Origin: Hofstenia miamia
Taxonomy: Eukaryota > Xenacoelomorpha > Acoela
Reading direction: 5' to 3'
DNA: 64,000 nucleotides
Assembly: GCA_004352715.1 (NCBI GenBank)
Contig: SCFE01000120.1
Span: forward strand, 1,062,665-1,126,664
Shown here: positions 34,480 through 47,055 of the stretch, one piece after another
How positions within the stretch are numbered: position 1 is the stretch's first letter
Layout: every line of letters starts with the position of its first letter
Translations under genes and position numbers: made by a program
Notes under the pieces: model-generated
Databases searched by the model: none
Seen by the model: the letters and a program-made list of their open reading frames with translations, nothing else
What the model was told of the DNA's origin: nothing

Positions 34480-35859
34480 AATGAATATGGATTGTGTAGG
34501 GGTGATTGCTATTAAAATCAAATTACTTCTTGGAATTTCTTAAAGAAAAACACTTTGTTAAGACATCTGACAGGCTTTATGTCCTGAAAAATAAACTGTA
34601 AGATGGATTTTGTTTCATGTTGATATTGATAGCAAATAATTAAAATATAAATTTGCTGTATACATTTGTTTGGTTTTCATTCAAACAATGAAATTTCTCT
34701 TTACATCATAAGATGTATATTGTTTCATTGTGGCTTTCAAAACATTTTGGGACGTCCACAAAATGCAGAATTTATAAAAAATGCAAAAAATTGCTCTAAA
34801 ACAAATTGGTACATAGTTTAAAACAGAGCATAATTTAATAATTACTTATATTGGTATATTTTAAACTGAACTATTTTTTACTACTTTCTACCCAGCATTA
34901 AATGCTGACAGATATGCCTCCCATGAGTAATTATTACTCTCTGAAAATGAGCAAACAATAAATCACATTCATATGATATGCAAACAAATACATTTCACAT
35001 TAATCACATTGTCCAATGCACTTTTACATTAATCACATGATTTCATTATGTACCTGTAAATTACTCCAGGTCAAATATAAACTACTATCAGCTGTTCACT
35101 CAGCTTTTAAATTTACCTGTGGTAGATTTGAGGTATAGTAAAGTTGTGATTTGAGATATAGCAAACAGAATTGTAAACAGAGATATTGTGTTTTGAGATA
35201 TAGTAAACAGAATAGACTTTCAATAATTTTATCTTTTCTTCTCTATGTCAGCCCACCTGCACTCCACTAGTATGAAATTGTGAGAATTCATCTGTAGTTT
35301 TTCAATTAGAATCAATTTAGTTTAGCTTTGTGTAGTGATATTTTCATTGCTATCATTTTTGGTTTTAAGTATACATTTTTGTTATGCTAATAAAGACAAA
35401 ACTTTTATTTATTTAAAATGAGGCATTTATTTACAAAATTATTTAGGTAAAATAGCTTAAATATGTGCTTAAAAACACCAAATATGTACAGAAAAACTTA
35501 ATTAATGGAGACTATAATGACTTGTTGCACATACAGAGGTTTTCAGGTGTCAAGTTGTAGCACTGAATGGATAATACATCACTGGAAATATGTATTTGAC
35601 CACCTTGCTATTTTGAATAAATAATAAACTTTCATTGGATAGAGTGCTACATTGATCTAGGAAGGAAAATCTGCATGTCTAATACAATAACATATATAGA
35701 ATAACAATTGGATATTAAGTTTTAATCAAAATTAGAAAACTTGTATTAGAATAATGTATTTGGCCATCTGAAATTCAATATAATAAGTGAGCAAATCTGA
35801 AAAAAAGTAAATTCAAAATAAGATACATAAATTAATAATTGATGCAATATAAGCACTTA
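34480..35859. other. AT-rich DNA, nothing recognised
   Basis: Includes a short local duplication (TTGAGATATAGTAAACAGAA near 35190; a similar piece near 35150). No genes. Confidence 0.5.
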
Positions 35860-36792
35860 GCAACAAAATTCTCTCTTCTAATATTTTGTGGGGTGTCCCT
35901 TTGAGGGAAAAACAGCTTCAAAGTGATCAGGTATTGAAGCAAAATGTTTTCAATATAGCTGTTGGGAATTGCATAAAATTCTTTTTTTATTGTGCTCTAC
36001 AGTTCATTTTCAGTATGAAGAGCATGCTATCTAATTGGATATTTGACCTCTTTCTACATATTTTCAATAATATTAAGGTCTAAAGATTGGCCAGGCCAGT
36101 CAGCAAGGATAACAATGCTATTATTGTGGAAGAAGTTTTTCATTTCTTTTGAGGTATGATATCCTGCTGATATATTGAATCACTTGTAAGGAGTTCAAGA
36201 GTTTCTTTTCTTGTATCTGAGCATATTGAGAGCTTCATAAAGTACCACTATATGTGAACAATCTTGTGAAAGCCACACTTCCATATTACAGCCCATACCA
36301 TTAAAGACTTCCCAACATACTTCAGGGTACCTCAAGTAAAGTGAGGCAAGAAACTGCCAAGTTGGTCTCTTCATCAACATTCTTTTTGATGAGTATAACT
36401 CAAATCTTGGCCCATCATGAAAATATAACATTAGACCAATGTTCAGATGAATTTTCTCTCATTAAATTGGCCCCCTCAGCTGTAATTAGACATTTTCAAT
36501 ATAAATAGACTAAAAAAAGCTTCAACCAATGAAATTTTTTACAGATTCTCTGATTTGGAATTAAATGGCCAACTACATTTTTCCAAGACAAGATTAGCTA
36601 ACTACAAGCACTGTAGCATTTCTCTTTGAGATTTAAAATAAACAGTGATGATTATGTCTCAAAATTGATGAATTCCTCTTTCTACAACACCAAATCTAAT
36701 AAAAAATACCTATGAAATTCTTGTGTCAATTTCTTAAAAATATTTATGACCAATCATGGGTGGCCGATTTATTTTTTCCAGTACTGTATATC
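35860..36792 (-). pseudogene. Tc1-like transposase relic
   Basis: On the minus strand, 'YFHDGPRFELYSS' (about 36430-36390) corresponds to the first catalytic block ('FSDE--F'). A short stretch follows, and after stops 'LADWPGQSLDLNIIENM' (about 36107-36060) is the classic 'DWP--SPDLNPIENLW' block. One probable terminus, TACAGTACTGGAAAAAATAA as read on the minus strand, lies at about 36768-36789. The opposite end was not found. Many stops and frame changes make this inactive. It belongs to a different branch from the mariner at 10.6 kb. Confidence 0.8.
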
Positions 36793-38118
36793 CGTTTAAG
36801 AACTAATGTATATTCGACCATGCAAGACATAATTGGGACATTTTCGATTAATGAAAACTTGGTTGGGCTCCAGTTCAATAAATGAAAAGTTTTTTTGTTG
36901 TAATATTTGTATCATTAAAAATCCTTCGTTTTTCTCAAGTGCTTCCTGGAATTTTTTTAAACCAAGCTTATCATGGCCTGGATTTACTATGAAATTTGAG
37001 TAATAATCCTAAATATTTACAAAAACTCAAAAATTTGCCAATTACATTTTAAATATTTAAATACAAAATGCGGCAAAATATGTATGTACATAAAAGTTTT
37101 GTCTCTACTAATAATTAGCTAGGCTCCACCGATAATTTGGGAATTGTGACAAAACAAGGGGCGACTCATAGCTTCTAGATTCTAACAACCTGAATTGTGG
37201 TAGTATAAGGTTAGCTATATGTCTACTGCTAGTTTATAAAACTTGTTCTTTCCAACTCAAAGCACATAACTAATTACACTGTGGTTAAATCATGCCTGTT
37301 GGCTTGCATGAATGCATGGAAATTACATGCTGTTATCTACTATCTAATTATAGGTCTAGGGACAATAAACTTTATTGAACTAGATACGAAAAACTGAGAT
37401 GCATAGAACAGCACCGTATATTTATCTTAGGAGTCACTCAGTTCAGTGATGGATCTTTGGCCTGATGCCGTGTAGAAGTAGTGAAATCAGTTGTTCTTTT
37501 ACCTAAAAACAATCTAATTGCGTTTAACTAAAAATCGTTTTGTTTTGTGGGAATCAGAGATCAATTAGGTTTTGCTTCAGACTTTCTGTAGCTATGGAGC
37601 AACCTTTTGGATTTACAGCGCTGGGTTAAATCATAGACCACTAAATACTACAAAATACTACTTAGTAGTCTATGATTAAATGGTGATAATGTTTATCCGA
37701 ATTAGTCTCTCGATTCTACAATAATCGGATTAAACTAGAAAATCACACATAGTGACTGAAAGAATTGATATTGCATGAAACAAATTTCAAAATATTATAA
37801 TTAAATTTCAACCAAAACACAATTTTGATATTAGTTATGTATCATTTTTTGCAAAACTTTAATGGGTTTTTAAATCATATAAAATCATTTTTGTTTACAT
37901 TGCTATTGTTATATAACCTCACTTAACATTAAATAATAAAGAAATAAGTAAACAAATATATGTATATATATTAATAATTTTACCTCCAAAAGAAACCATA
38001 ATTGCTCTTCTAGTAAGATGTGCCTAACTTAACTGATGTAACTGAAACAAAATTACATAATGAAAAAGAATAACTCAATTTATTGTTAAAGTTAATGAGA
38101 AATTCTAAAAAGAAAAAT
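36793..38118. other. AT-rich intergenic DNA
   Basis: No coding sequence recognised; contains one hairpin at 37629-37677. Confidence 0.5.
37629..37677. repeat. Imperfect hairpin
   Basis: AATCATAGACCACTAA (37629-37644) pairs with TTAGTAGTCTATGATT (37662-37677) at 15 of 16 positions across a 17-base loop. Confidence 0.75.
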
Positions 38119-38279
38119 TTAAGTATTGCAGTAGTCTACTGAAACCTTTAGACTTTCATAGATCTTCTTCCAAGCTAAGCAAAATATTTCCAACTTATCA
38201 AATAAAAGAAGAAATATTTTGAACTGTAAGTGATCGGTAATTTTACCAGCCTTTCTTGAAATTTCCAAAAAGCTACAGC

Positions 38280-38324
38280 CCGGCAGATATCCGGCCCCGC
38301 CGGTAGCCGGTTCCATCTCTGATC
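38280..38324 (-). mobile_element. One terminus of a hAT-like MITE (CAGAGATGGAACCGG type)
   Basis: On the minus strand it begins CAGAGATGGAACCGGCTACC and continues into GC-rich CCGG-containing sequence. The other end is not visible. The terminus resembles that of the element at 50476. Confidence 0.55.
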
Positions 38325-38329
38325 TAAAT

Positions 38330-38495
38330 AATGAGAGTGTAAGCAGTGTTTAAAAGAATCAAACGAAATTAATTTCAATTGAAGAAAATCATTTATTTCA
38401 TCTTTAACATTACCTGCATAACTAGATGCAAATTTGGTGCTTTGTACAGGCGATGGTGGTTTTAGTATTCCAGATGGAGGACAATTACTAAACAC
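38330..38495 (-). other. Exon-like open stretch next to the MITE terminus
   Basis: The minus-strand frame ('SNCPPSGILKPPSPVQSTKF', then 'NDFLQLKLISFDSFKHCLHS') looks protein-like before it runs into the MITE end. No family recognised. It may be a small exon or chance. Confidence 0.25.
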
Positions 38496-38500
38496 AGTAG

Positions 38501-38921
38501 CAGTGTTGGTCGATTTAAATCACTTGATTTAAATCATTGATTTAAATCGGATTTAAATCATGATTTAAATCAAAGCACATTATTAGTTAAATTATTGATT
38601 TAAATCAAGTACACTAAAAGAAATGCAAGTAGTGTATTCTAATTGTTTTGAAGTCATTGCCCTGATATTGGAATGAATTGGTCAGTCCTGAAATGTTGTT
38701 TTGCATGTTTTTATCTTCAGTTTATTTCAAATTGATGAAATTATCGTATTTCATAAATAGTAGTATCAAAAGGATTTCTAATAGTTACTACCTTGGAAGA
38801 TTGTCTGGGTAAAATTGAAAGGTAGGTAAAAAAATCCGATTTAAATCAATAAATCCGATTTAAATAAAAAAATCCGATTTTTTTGATTTTTTTAATTTAA
38901 ATCAGATTTTTTCCAACACTG
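38501..38921. mobile_element. hAT-type MITE built from GATTTAAATC words
   Basis: A 421-bp element. The ends CAGTGTTGG (38501-38509) and CCAACACTG (38913-38921) are perfect 9-bp inverted repeats. Flanking 8-mers CACAGTAG (38493-38500) and CACAGTAA (38922-38929) match at 7 of 8. Both arms consist largely of the self-complementary 10-mer GATTTAAATC and variants, so it could fold into many alternative hairpins. No coding capacity. Confidence 0.9.
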
Positions 38922-39064
38922 CACAGTAAGAGGCTCACATTTGGTACCAATTAAACAACGAATATTTAGTGAAATTCTTATCCTATGCCCAATAATATAT
39001 AGTTTCAAGATGTGGGTATGGTTGTAAAGTTTCTTTAGTTTTTTTTTGAAATTTAAGCTATATA

Positions 39065-40399
39065 TTATATTTTTCAATATATTATGACTACTGGAACTCA
39101 AATATAAATTATTAAAAGAAACATCACTAAACAACCATAGGGCAACATTTATTTTATCTAAATATTGTTTATAAATGTCATCGTAAACTAGGAGAACATG
39201 AGGGTTGTATAGTTATTAACTTTCATAGAATGCCAGGTGATTTCACAATAGTTGAATTTGGCTGTCTTGTGATTTTCGAATTCTTTAATCTTATGTTAGT
39301 AATCTGCCTCTATCTTCCGCCCTGCTCAAGTAAATACCATGCTGAACCTGCTACAATAACTAGCTACATAAATGAAGTAGTTTCTACTTTAAAAAAGTTT
39401 ACATTAATAAAAAAAAAGGAAGTTACAATTTTAGGTGACTTTAATTTTGTATCTTTTGATCCTAAATCGATGTTTTCTTTTAATAATTACGAGATGGATA
39501 TAGAGAAATCTGTGTGTGACCACTGCACCCAGGAACTCGTGAATTTTAGCACTCTTATAANGATAGATATTTCTGAATTTTTTAGGGCTATGGATCATTT
39601 CGTTCAGTTTTATAAGAGTAGTATCAAAGTTTTCATTAAATATGTAAGAACTAGTCTTAATATTTTGTAGGTGAAATCTCTTAGTTTGGCTTCAAAACAG
39701 TGTTTATAGAAATACTTAGAGATTTTAAATCTTAATACAAAACAAGTTATCTGTAAGTGCGGTTACTGAAAAAGTCAACAGACTAAATCATTGGGTGGAA
39801 CCAAAATCCGGATCCGGACCATACCCCTAGAAGTGTGCCTGGCCGGTTTGTTATTGAGAAACCTCTGGTGACCCCTGACACGCAGAATGCTGGCCTGTTT
39901 GANTTATATTTTTCAATATATTATGACTACTGGAACTCAAATATAAATTATTAAAAGAAACATCACTAAACAACCATAGGGCAACATTTATTTTATCTAA
40001 ATATTGTTTATAAATGTCATCGTAAACTAGGAGAACATGAGGGTTGTATAGTTATTAACTTTCATAGAATGCCAGGTGATTTCACAATAGTTGAATTTGG
40101 CTGTCTTGTGATTTTCGAATTCTTTAATCTTATGTTAGTAATCTGCCTCTATCTTCCGCCCTGCTCAAGTAAATACCATGCTGAACCTGCTACAATAACT
40201 AGCTACATAAATGAAGTAGTTTCTACTTTAAAAAAGTTTACATTAATAAAAAAAAAGGAAGTTACAATTTTAGGTGACTTTAATTTTGTATCTTTTGATC
40301 CTAAATCGATGTTTTCTTTTAATAATTACGAGATGGATATAGAGAAATCTGTGTGTGACCACTGCACCCAGGAACTCGTGAATTTTAGCACTCTTATAA
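39065..40399. repeat. Exact 496-bp duplication bounded by single-N joins
   Basis: 39065-39560 and 39904-40399 are identical as far as I can read (offset 839 bp). The first copy ends at the single N at 39561 and the second starts just after the single N at 39903. The 341 bp between (39562-39902) has no copy elsewhere in the window. This looks like unmerged contig overlap and not a biological duplication. Confidence 0.9.
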
Positions 40400-41330
40400 A
40401 AGGTAACATTCTGGATCTAATCTTCACAAATAGCTCTAACTTACCGCTTCTACATCATCAAACGCCGGATTGAAAAATATCGGATCATAAAATTATTCAT
40501 TTTAACGATTGATATTTCCTTGCCCCTAATCAGCAGTGTTATAATGCCATTAGAGTACACCTATGAAGATACTAATAAAGATGTATTTATTCCTTCTCCA
40601 ATTATAACGAAATGCTTTCCATGGATATTGCACAAGATATGAGTACATTCAACACATGCTGTTTAAATTGCACTGACTTTTGGAATACTGGATGCAATCT
40701 CTGTTTTGCAAACATTTAATTAGGAAAAGAAAATTAAGAAAGACCCTTCCTCATTACTTAACTTCTAGTTCTGCGCATTTATTTAACAAATACTGCTCCA
40801 GTTTTCGGAAATTACATTCTAGAGAAAAAGCATCGACAACATTACGTAATAAATACTTAAACTACCTGGAAGACTTATAGAAAAAACTTAGAACTTGACA
40901 AACAGATTTACTTGAATCAATTCGCCTACGATCCAAAGTGTATTAACAAATGCTTTCAGCTTATCAACCCTTAGTGAAAACTACATATACCTGTTTACTT
41001 TGAGGACAACATGGCCATCACAGATCGTGAGGCCACTAAACTATTTAACGAATTCTTTGCTTCTGTGTACAGAACTGATGATGAATTTCATATTACATAC
41101 CATGATTTAAGCATTAAGAACTAGAAAATATCATGGAATGACATTAAAAAGCTATACATGAAAGCTCCACAACAAGCTGCGGACTGGTAAATATTCCCCC
41201 ACATTCATTCATATGTATAAAAATGAAATGTTGCCTCAATGCTGGACCTATTTAGATACATTTTAGTATCTGGAGTATATCCTAAAGTATGGAGAAAAGG
41301 CTAAAATTATTCAATATGTTCAAAAAAGTA
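40021..41330 (+). pseudogene. CR1/Jockey-like LINE: endonuclease and start of RT
   Basis: 40069-40473 encodes an AP-type endonuclease: 'VICLYLPPC', 'VTILGDFNFVSF' (the metal-binding GDFN) and 'GNILDLIFTNSS', with the 'SDH' box in a shifted frame near 40483. 40700-40880 has the basic linker ('SSAHLFNKYCSSFRKLHSRE'). 41010-41100 gives 'DREATKLFNEFFASVY', and about 41250-41320 'LVSGVYPKVWRKAKIIQY', the first RT block. Later RT motifs are missing. Stops and shifts are frequent. The identical piece at 39230-39560 is the assembly duplicate. Confidence 0.82.
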
Positions 41331-42360
41331 TATGATACTAATGCAAAATTTCAAAAAGTAAATTATATTTTTCAGCTTTATAATTATAACTTATACAAAA
41401 TTCTATATATTTGCGTGCACTTACGGAATATTAGTTTTTTAACATTCGACCAGTCCTTTAGATTTCTTCGGCCCTAACCCGGCACAAGCCCGCCCTATGT
41501 CCCTCTTTGATGCTCTGTATAATCATTATTAATCCAAGTGCCAACCAAATGCTAACCAAACTACTACAATTTATTCTTTATATTTTGTGCAACTAAATTT
41601 TCATGCGTAAAATATAAATTTACATATAAAGTATAATTTACACATTTTCTGTCTCTGTTGGCATTAGTTTTTACCGATTATGCCATAATTACAACAACCC
41701 CATTATTAGATTTTGTTGTGCTTTTCTAAAACGGGATTAAATTTTAATGAATTTCTCTCCTGAAACCTGACTTATGCTTTCAAAATTTACTTTTATATAT
41801 TGATGACTTAATTTTGACGTTCATGACCAAGTCTTCCAAATTAACTGACTATTTTTAGGTCTTTCAACATGACTATATGAAGACATAACTGATTGACTTT
41901 TTCGAATAGAAATTCCTAAGTCTTATTATATTAACACTATGAGAATATATTTCGATATTGTCATAGTTTTCAATATTTTACTGCGTGCAGTCTTGATATA
42001 ATCAAATAAGTTGTTGTAGTCTTTGCTTATTTGATATTGTTCTAGAGTGTTTGTACGATGTGCCATTAGTAAAGTAAAATTTTCTGAGACAGATCACGTA
42101 GAAGAAGGGATGGACTATTATGTGCAAACATTTCTAACTAAATTAGCTTTTATGAAAATAAACCACAAACTGTTTTGAAACGTGATATACAGTGTAAGAA
42201 CTCTCTTTTCTTAGCTTGCGAAAAGTGTGATATCAATATATGTTGAACACCAACGAGCGTAAGTTTTAGCCTCTCTAAAAGTTCGGATATACACCTAGAA
42301 CAATTTCCAAAGCGCTCTGTGAATTCCAGTTTGCCATGATCTTAAATGGCATAGAATATT
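41331..42360. other. AT-rich DNA with a small GC-rich patch
   Basis: Mostly featureless. 41460-41505 (CGGCCCTAACCCGGCACAAG) resembles the GC-rich patch at 50218 and may be a remnant of the same short repeat. Confidence 0.4.
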
Positions 42361-42361
42361 G

Positions 42362-42840
42362 AAGTGACGTCGTTTTTGTCAATCAAATGATGTTGACGGC
42401 TTCCATTTGACGTCAGTTGCCGAAGCGTTTGGGCAAAGCTACCATTTTTAGTTATTCTGATGTAAGAAAAAGTATGATAAAAATCTAAAATAAATCCAAT
42501 ATTCAAGAAGCCTTAGTAAAAATTGTAGTTAACTTTGGAATACTTATCATGTAAAAGGAAATTTGGGATCCCTTATATTCATTGTATTTTAAAAGAATAA
42601 TTCTGATTGAAGGAAATGTATTTGAACTTAAAATAATCGAAAGACGTTGGCAAGCAGCATTACAGAATAAAATAAAAAACTTACCGTTTACACCCAAATG
42701 ATATTTAGTTAATCTTCGTAAGTAAAGATGAACTCATAAGGAATAACTTATCATGTAAATGGGGCTTTACGGGCTATATCATGAAATGACGTGATTAATT
42801 ATGCGGCCGGCCGCGTCTTATGAAACAGTCACGTGATAGA
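42362..42840. promoter_or_regulatory. Candidate regulatory region upstream of the Zic-like locus
   Basis: Locally less AT-rich. It contains two CRE-type sites (TGACGTCG at 42365-42372; perfect palindrome TGACGTCA at 42408-42415), TGACGTGATTAAT near 42788, a 12-bp palindrome GCGGCCGGCCGC at 42803-42814, and an E-box CACGTG at 42830-42835. These are all within about 660 bp of the Zic-like start. Function is inferred only from motif density. Confidence 0.35.
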
Positions 42841-43019
42841 ACAGAGCGGCCTAACCCAATGCTTAACAACGTCAATCATTACGATGTTGGGGCGTAATAC
42901 ACCGATCAATCAAAATGCCTTAAAATTAATGGACGCTGTCAACTAATTAACATAATGAGTTGATCAAAGCATATTTAAGCTTCTGGAAAATATTGGTTTC
43001 AGTATAGTCTTTTGCAGCA

Positions 43020-43876
43020 ATGACATCATCGACTTGCGCCTCCATGCCAACATTCTGTGTTCCTTGCAGCAACGAGTGCGTACATTATTACCAGGTACAG
43101 GGCTATCCCACGTGTCAATATCAGCAGCAGAATCCATGTTATTCAGGATATGATACTAGTTCTATGTATTGTGTAGATCATAATTAAAATCAAATAAGTT
43201 GCAACTGTTTCGATAGTTTGCAACAACCGACGATGCTGACCAACAGTGTTCCAGACGCTATTGCATTTTTTGCTCTTGGAAGATTTTGCAAATGGAGGCT
43301 ATGTGGAGCAGCTATGATTGACATGAATGAGATTGTTAACCACTTAGCGATTCATGTAAATCGGGATTTTGCTTTAACTGTCCTATACGTTTGTCTATTG
43401 GAACGATTCCCCCGTAATTGCCAACCTTTTCAGGCGAGGTACAAGTTGATCAGTCACTTACGAACTCACTCCGCAGAGAAGCCGTTTCCTTGTTCAAATC
43501 ATGGATGTGTGAGGACTTCTCCCAATCGTGAAAACTTAAGGATACACAAAAGAACACATTCTGGAAAGATATCTTAATATAAATATATTATAGACATACA
43601 TGCAATTGGTTTTACATTAGTCAAAGCAGTGACATATATATTTTTCATTCGTATATTTTATTCTAAAATTTTATTTTAGGTGAAAAATCCTCTTGGCTGC
43701 ACTTTTGAAAATTGTCAACAAAAATTCTCAAGCAGTTCAGATCGCAAGAAACACATGGCTGTTCACTCGGATACAAAAAAGACATATGTAAAAACACACA
43801 TTGCAATAAACGCTATACACACGCCTCTTCACTCAGAAAACATATTCTTCGCAATCATCGACCACAATCGCATTAA
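43020..43876 (+). pseudogene. Zic/odd-paired-type zinc-finger locus with disabling changes
   Basis: A transcription-factor-type sequence. An ATG at 43020 opens a Cys/Gln/Tyr-rich leader interrupted by one in-frame TAA (near 43185), then the frame continues to the fingers. 'MNEIVNHLAIHV' resembles Zic finger 1. 'FQARYKLISHLRTH' is the Zic finger 2 hallmark. 'PFPCSNHGC' with 'RENLRIHKRTHSG' is finger 3. An intron interrupts at G, as in Zic genes, but the donor reads GAAAGA; the acceptor at 43678-43679 is intact. The next exon has 'GCTFENCQQKFSSSSDRKKH' (finger 4) and, after another shift, 'YTHASSLRKHILRNH' (finger 5), with TAA at 43874. Missing zinc ligands in fingers 1-3, one stop, two shifts and the lost donor argue for a decaying paralogue, unless some are sequence errors. 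Confidence 0.8.
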
Positions 43877-44800
43877 CTTTTCTATTTCGGAATTTTTCTA
43901 CATATTTGTTTACATGTAAAACGGTTTAATTTTGTAAATATATAATTTTTAATGGAGTTCTCTTAAAATGTTAATGTTTCGAGTAATGTAGATATTTTTC
44001 AATATTGAATTATTTCAAAATATAAAGAACAAGTTATGGTAAGAATTATTTATCTAAATTACTATTGGTGTGCTATTGAGTATGCTCTTCTTTAATTGTT
44101 AATAAAACGTAGTGAAACATTTTTTGTATTACAAACTTTCCAAAAATTATACGCAAATTTTTAATAATACCATAGTAAAATGTATGCATTTCTCAGCACG
44201 TATTTTAATAACGTTCACCTTAATTTCTAAAGTTTTGTAATACCATATAATAATTGCTTTAATATAATACTCCAATTTTGAGCAATATGTAAGCTAGGCT
44301 ATACATGTATACATTTTCACATTCAAACATATTGAATTTTCATTCAACGCAATTAATAATGGTAGCCTTCTACAATAGCTGTTCATGAAATAAAAAATTG
44401 TGGACAGTTATGCTATTATTTCCATTTTGATTTATATGAATATGCATAAGAAAGTGTCAATTTTGACTTTTTATTCAGAATTACCCTAATTTCCCTGGAA
44501 AAAGTCTACGAGACAAACCTCTTTCTAGGCATTCAATTGAGTACATAAGCAGGTGTAATAATTAACGGAAAACATTGTCAGTGTTAAAAATTAAAACGCC
44601 ACCAAGCTGTAAAAGTACACTGGATAAATTCATGCTTGTGTGAGACCTCGCAAACTGTGTGTTACATTGAGATGCAAGACCTGCTTTAATGTTCACCTTG
44701 CTCAAGACCTGACTTGACTTTTAACGGAGTGACACAACTCTACCTGACTCAAAGCATAGATATGCCAACTCACAGTGTCCTAGTTTATTTTAAAGTTAAA
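43877..44800. other. AT-rich DNA
   Basis: No gene recognised. The last 150 bp may be 5' remnant of the following retroelement. Confidence 0.45.
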
Positions 44801-44804
44801 AATT

Positions 44805-46235
44805 TTGTGCGCTGCTAACTCCATGATTTCCCCTGATGAATCTGAATTTCTGAGATTGTTCAAGCTGAATAATGTGCCACAGCATGTGAGAGGTTTATTA
44901 AATTTGACAATTGAATTTGAGGATATATTTTCTCACAGTCAATTTGATTTAGGATGGACTCATTTAACTGCAGATTCAATTATCAAAAGCTGGTCATATA
45001 GGCATCCTTATTAATATTCTGAAAAAAATGTATGCATTGTTGACAATATGTTGCAAAAGGACTTATAAAGGAATCATGTTCACCATAGTTATATCACGAG
45101 GTTTCTATTGCCAAAGAAAAACGGCAAGAATAGATTAGTTATTGACTATAGAAAATTAAATGTATTGCAGTTGACAATTCCTACCCAATACTTTGAATCA
45201 ATGAAAAAGTATACACATTTAGAAATTTTTCCTTTGCTGGATATGCCCAGCCATTACACACAAATATCACTAAATGAAGAATAAAAGACAATGCAACATT
45301 GCAGATTTCAGAAAAACTATATCAACATTTAATCACACCTTTTGATTTAAAAAATGCGCGCCTTGATTTCAAAGAATGATGCATCAGATGTATTCTGGAA
45401 AATCAGTGGAGGTTTTATCTTGATGAGTTATTATCTGGATCAAAAACAGATGATGACCTTATTTTATTATTATGGACAGTGTTTCAGCATTTGAGGGCAC
45501 TAACTTAAAATTACATACAGAAAAATGGATTTTTTTTACACCAGATCTTTAATATCTAGAACATACTGTAAGCTGTAATGATATCTGTCAAGATTTCACA
45601 AAAGTAAAAGATTCTCTGCACCAAAGGATTTTAAACAACTTCATTAATTTATTGGAAAAATAAACTGTTATCATAAATCCATTTCTAGACTTAGCTTGAT
45701 TTTTTAACCACTTTTCAAGTTACTAAAGCCAGGATCTAAATTCTTATGGATAAATATCTACAAAAATGGATTAGAAAAGGCAAAACATTTTATATAAACT
45801 GATATGTTTCTAAAGCAGCTTGCTCTGAAGACTGATGTCAGTAGCAATGGACTAAGAGATGAGTTGACACAAATTGGCCTAGACAATTTTTTTAACTTGC
45901 CTGCCCCGTAAAAGTTAACAAAGATGCTCAACTACAGACAGGTAATATTTGGTGATCCACTGGGCCACTAAGTTACTTAAGCATTATCTATCCAGTCACA
46001 TGTCTAAGGTTATGAGAGATCATAAACCCCTTTAAAGGATAATTAAAGACAAATACCTTGGAAAATTTTTGCATGTGAGATATCTCCAATTTTTCGATAA
46101 TTTTAATTTTTTCATTGAACACATTGCATGATCCTCTAATATAGTAGCTGATGTCTTAAGTCATCGCATCAAATATTCAAAACTAAGCCCATTAGGTCCT
46201 GAATTTCTTTTTGATGCACCTTGTTTGGCAGTATG
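44805..46235 (+). pseudogene. Second, older Ty3/gypsy pol relic (RT and RNase H)
   Basis: Short open pieces in order: 'LTIEFEDIFSHSQFDLGWTH'; 'LPKKNGKNRLVIDYRKLNVL' (about 45105-45170), the RT fingers; 'HLEIFPLLDMPSHYTQISLN' (motif A); 'LKTDVSSNGL' (45828-45860, RNase H start); 'LSSHMSKVMRDHKPL' (45990-46035) and 'DNFNFFIEHIA' (46095-46130). No YxDD box or integrase was found. It has more stops and shifts than the element at 25-33 kb, and no LTRs. Confidence 0.78.
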
Positions 46236-46339
46236 AGTGGATATTATTTTTGAACCTTGTGAGGATGCAGAATTTTCATACTGTAATTAATGTAATTTCG
46301 GGAATTTCATGCCCGTCATTTACTAGCAAGCTTATTGAT

Positions 46340-46363
46340 ATATATATATATATATATATATAT
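46340..46363. repeat. (TA)n microsatellite
   Basis: About 12 TA units flanked by an AAGCTTATTGATA / TATAAGCTT near-palindrome. Confidence 0.85.
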
Positions 46364-46649
46364 AAGCTTTAGAATGAAAGCAACTTCATCTATTCTTTTT
46401 ATAATAAATCCAATCTCAACCAATGATTTGAAATTTAAATTCAGTATAAAATCTAAATTATCATGATGTGCTCATTTTTTAAAAAAAATTCATGCACTGA
46501 TATTTTTTCTAATATTCATCGAAAAATTCCGTTCTCAATTCATTTTCAAAAAAATGTATGCAAAACCTTTGTTTTATCAAGTATGTCTAAATGCTCAGTT
46601 TTTATTGAATTCTTTGATTTCTCGATTGAAAAGCCAGAAGTTTTTCAAT

Positions 46650-46945
46650 ATACACTAATGTGTCCCATTTCAATATTTTGTTATAAGATTCATGCATGTA
46701 GGGTGGAGTATTTACTTACTGATACACTGCATATATAAATTCTTATCAATAATTAAATAATACTTACGGAAAATTTAAATTATTTTAAATGTCATTTGGG
46801 CATGCAAAATTTCCGCCGAGTATATTTTGGAGCGCAATATTACTAAAATTCATTTTTAAAGTTAGTCGTTATCTGTAAACAGGTAAGTTTTGTGTTATTA
46901 AAATAACGTATTTTATTTAATATTAACTGTTGCTTTATGATAAAT
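46650..46945. repeat. Direct repeat, long copy (partner at 51358-51565)
   Basis: Shares GCATGTAGGGTGGAGTATTT, GATACACTGCAT and CAGGTAAGTTTTGTGTTAT with 51358-51565. This copy has about 75 extra bases between AATACTTACGGAAAA and TTCATTTTTAAA. Non-coding. Confidence 0.88.
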
Positions 46946-47055
46946 AAGTTATATTGCGAAAAATTTGCCAGAAAATATGTTACAACAAACGTATATGCAA
47001 AATAAGATAATTTTGTCATTAAGAATGGCTACAAAGATTCGAAACCATTTAACGA

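Noticed and set aside
39230-39670. A second LINE endonuclease gene
   Set aside because: Identical to 40069-40400 up to a single N; it is an assembly duplicate.
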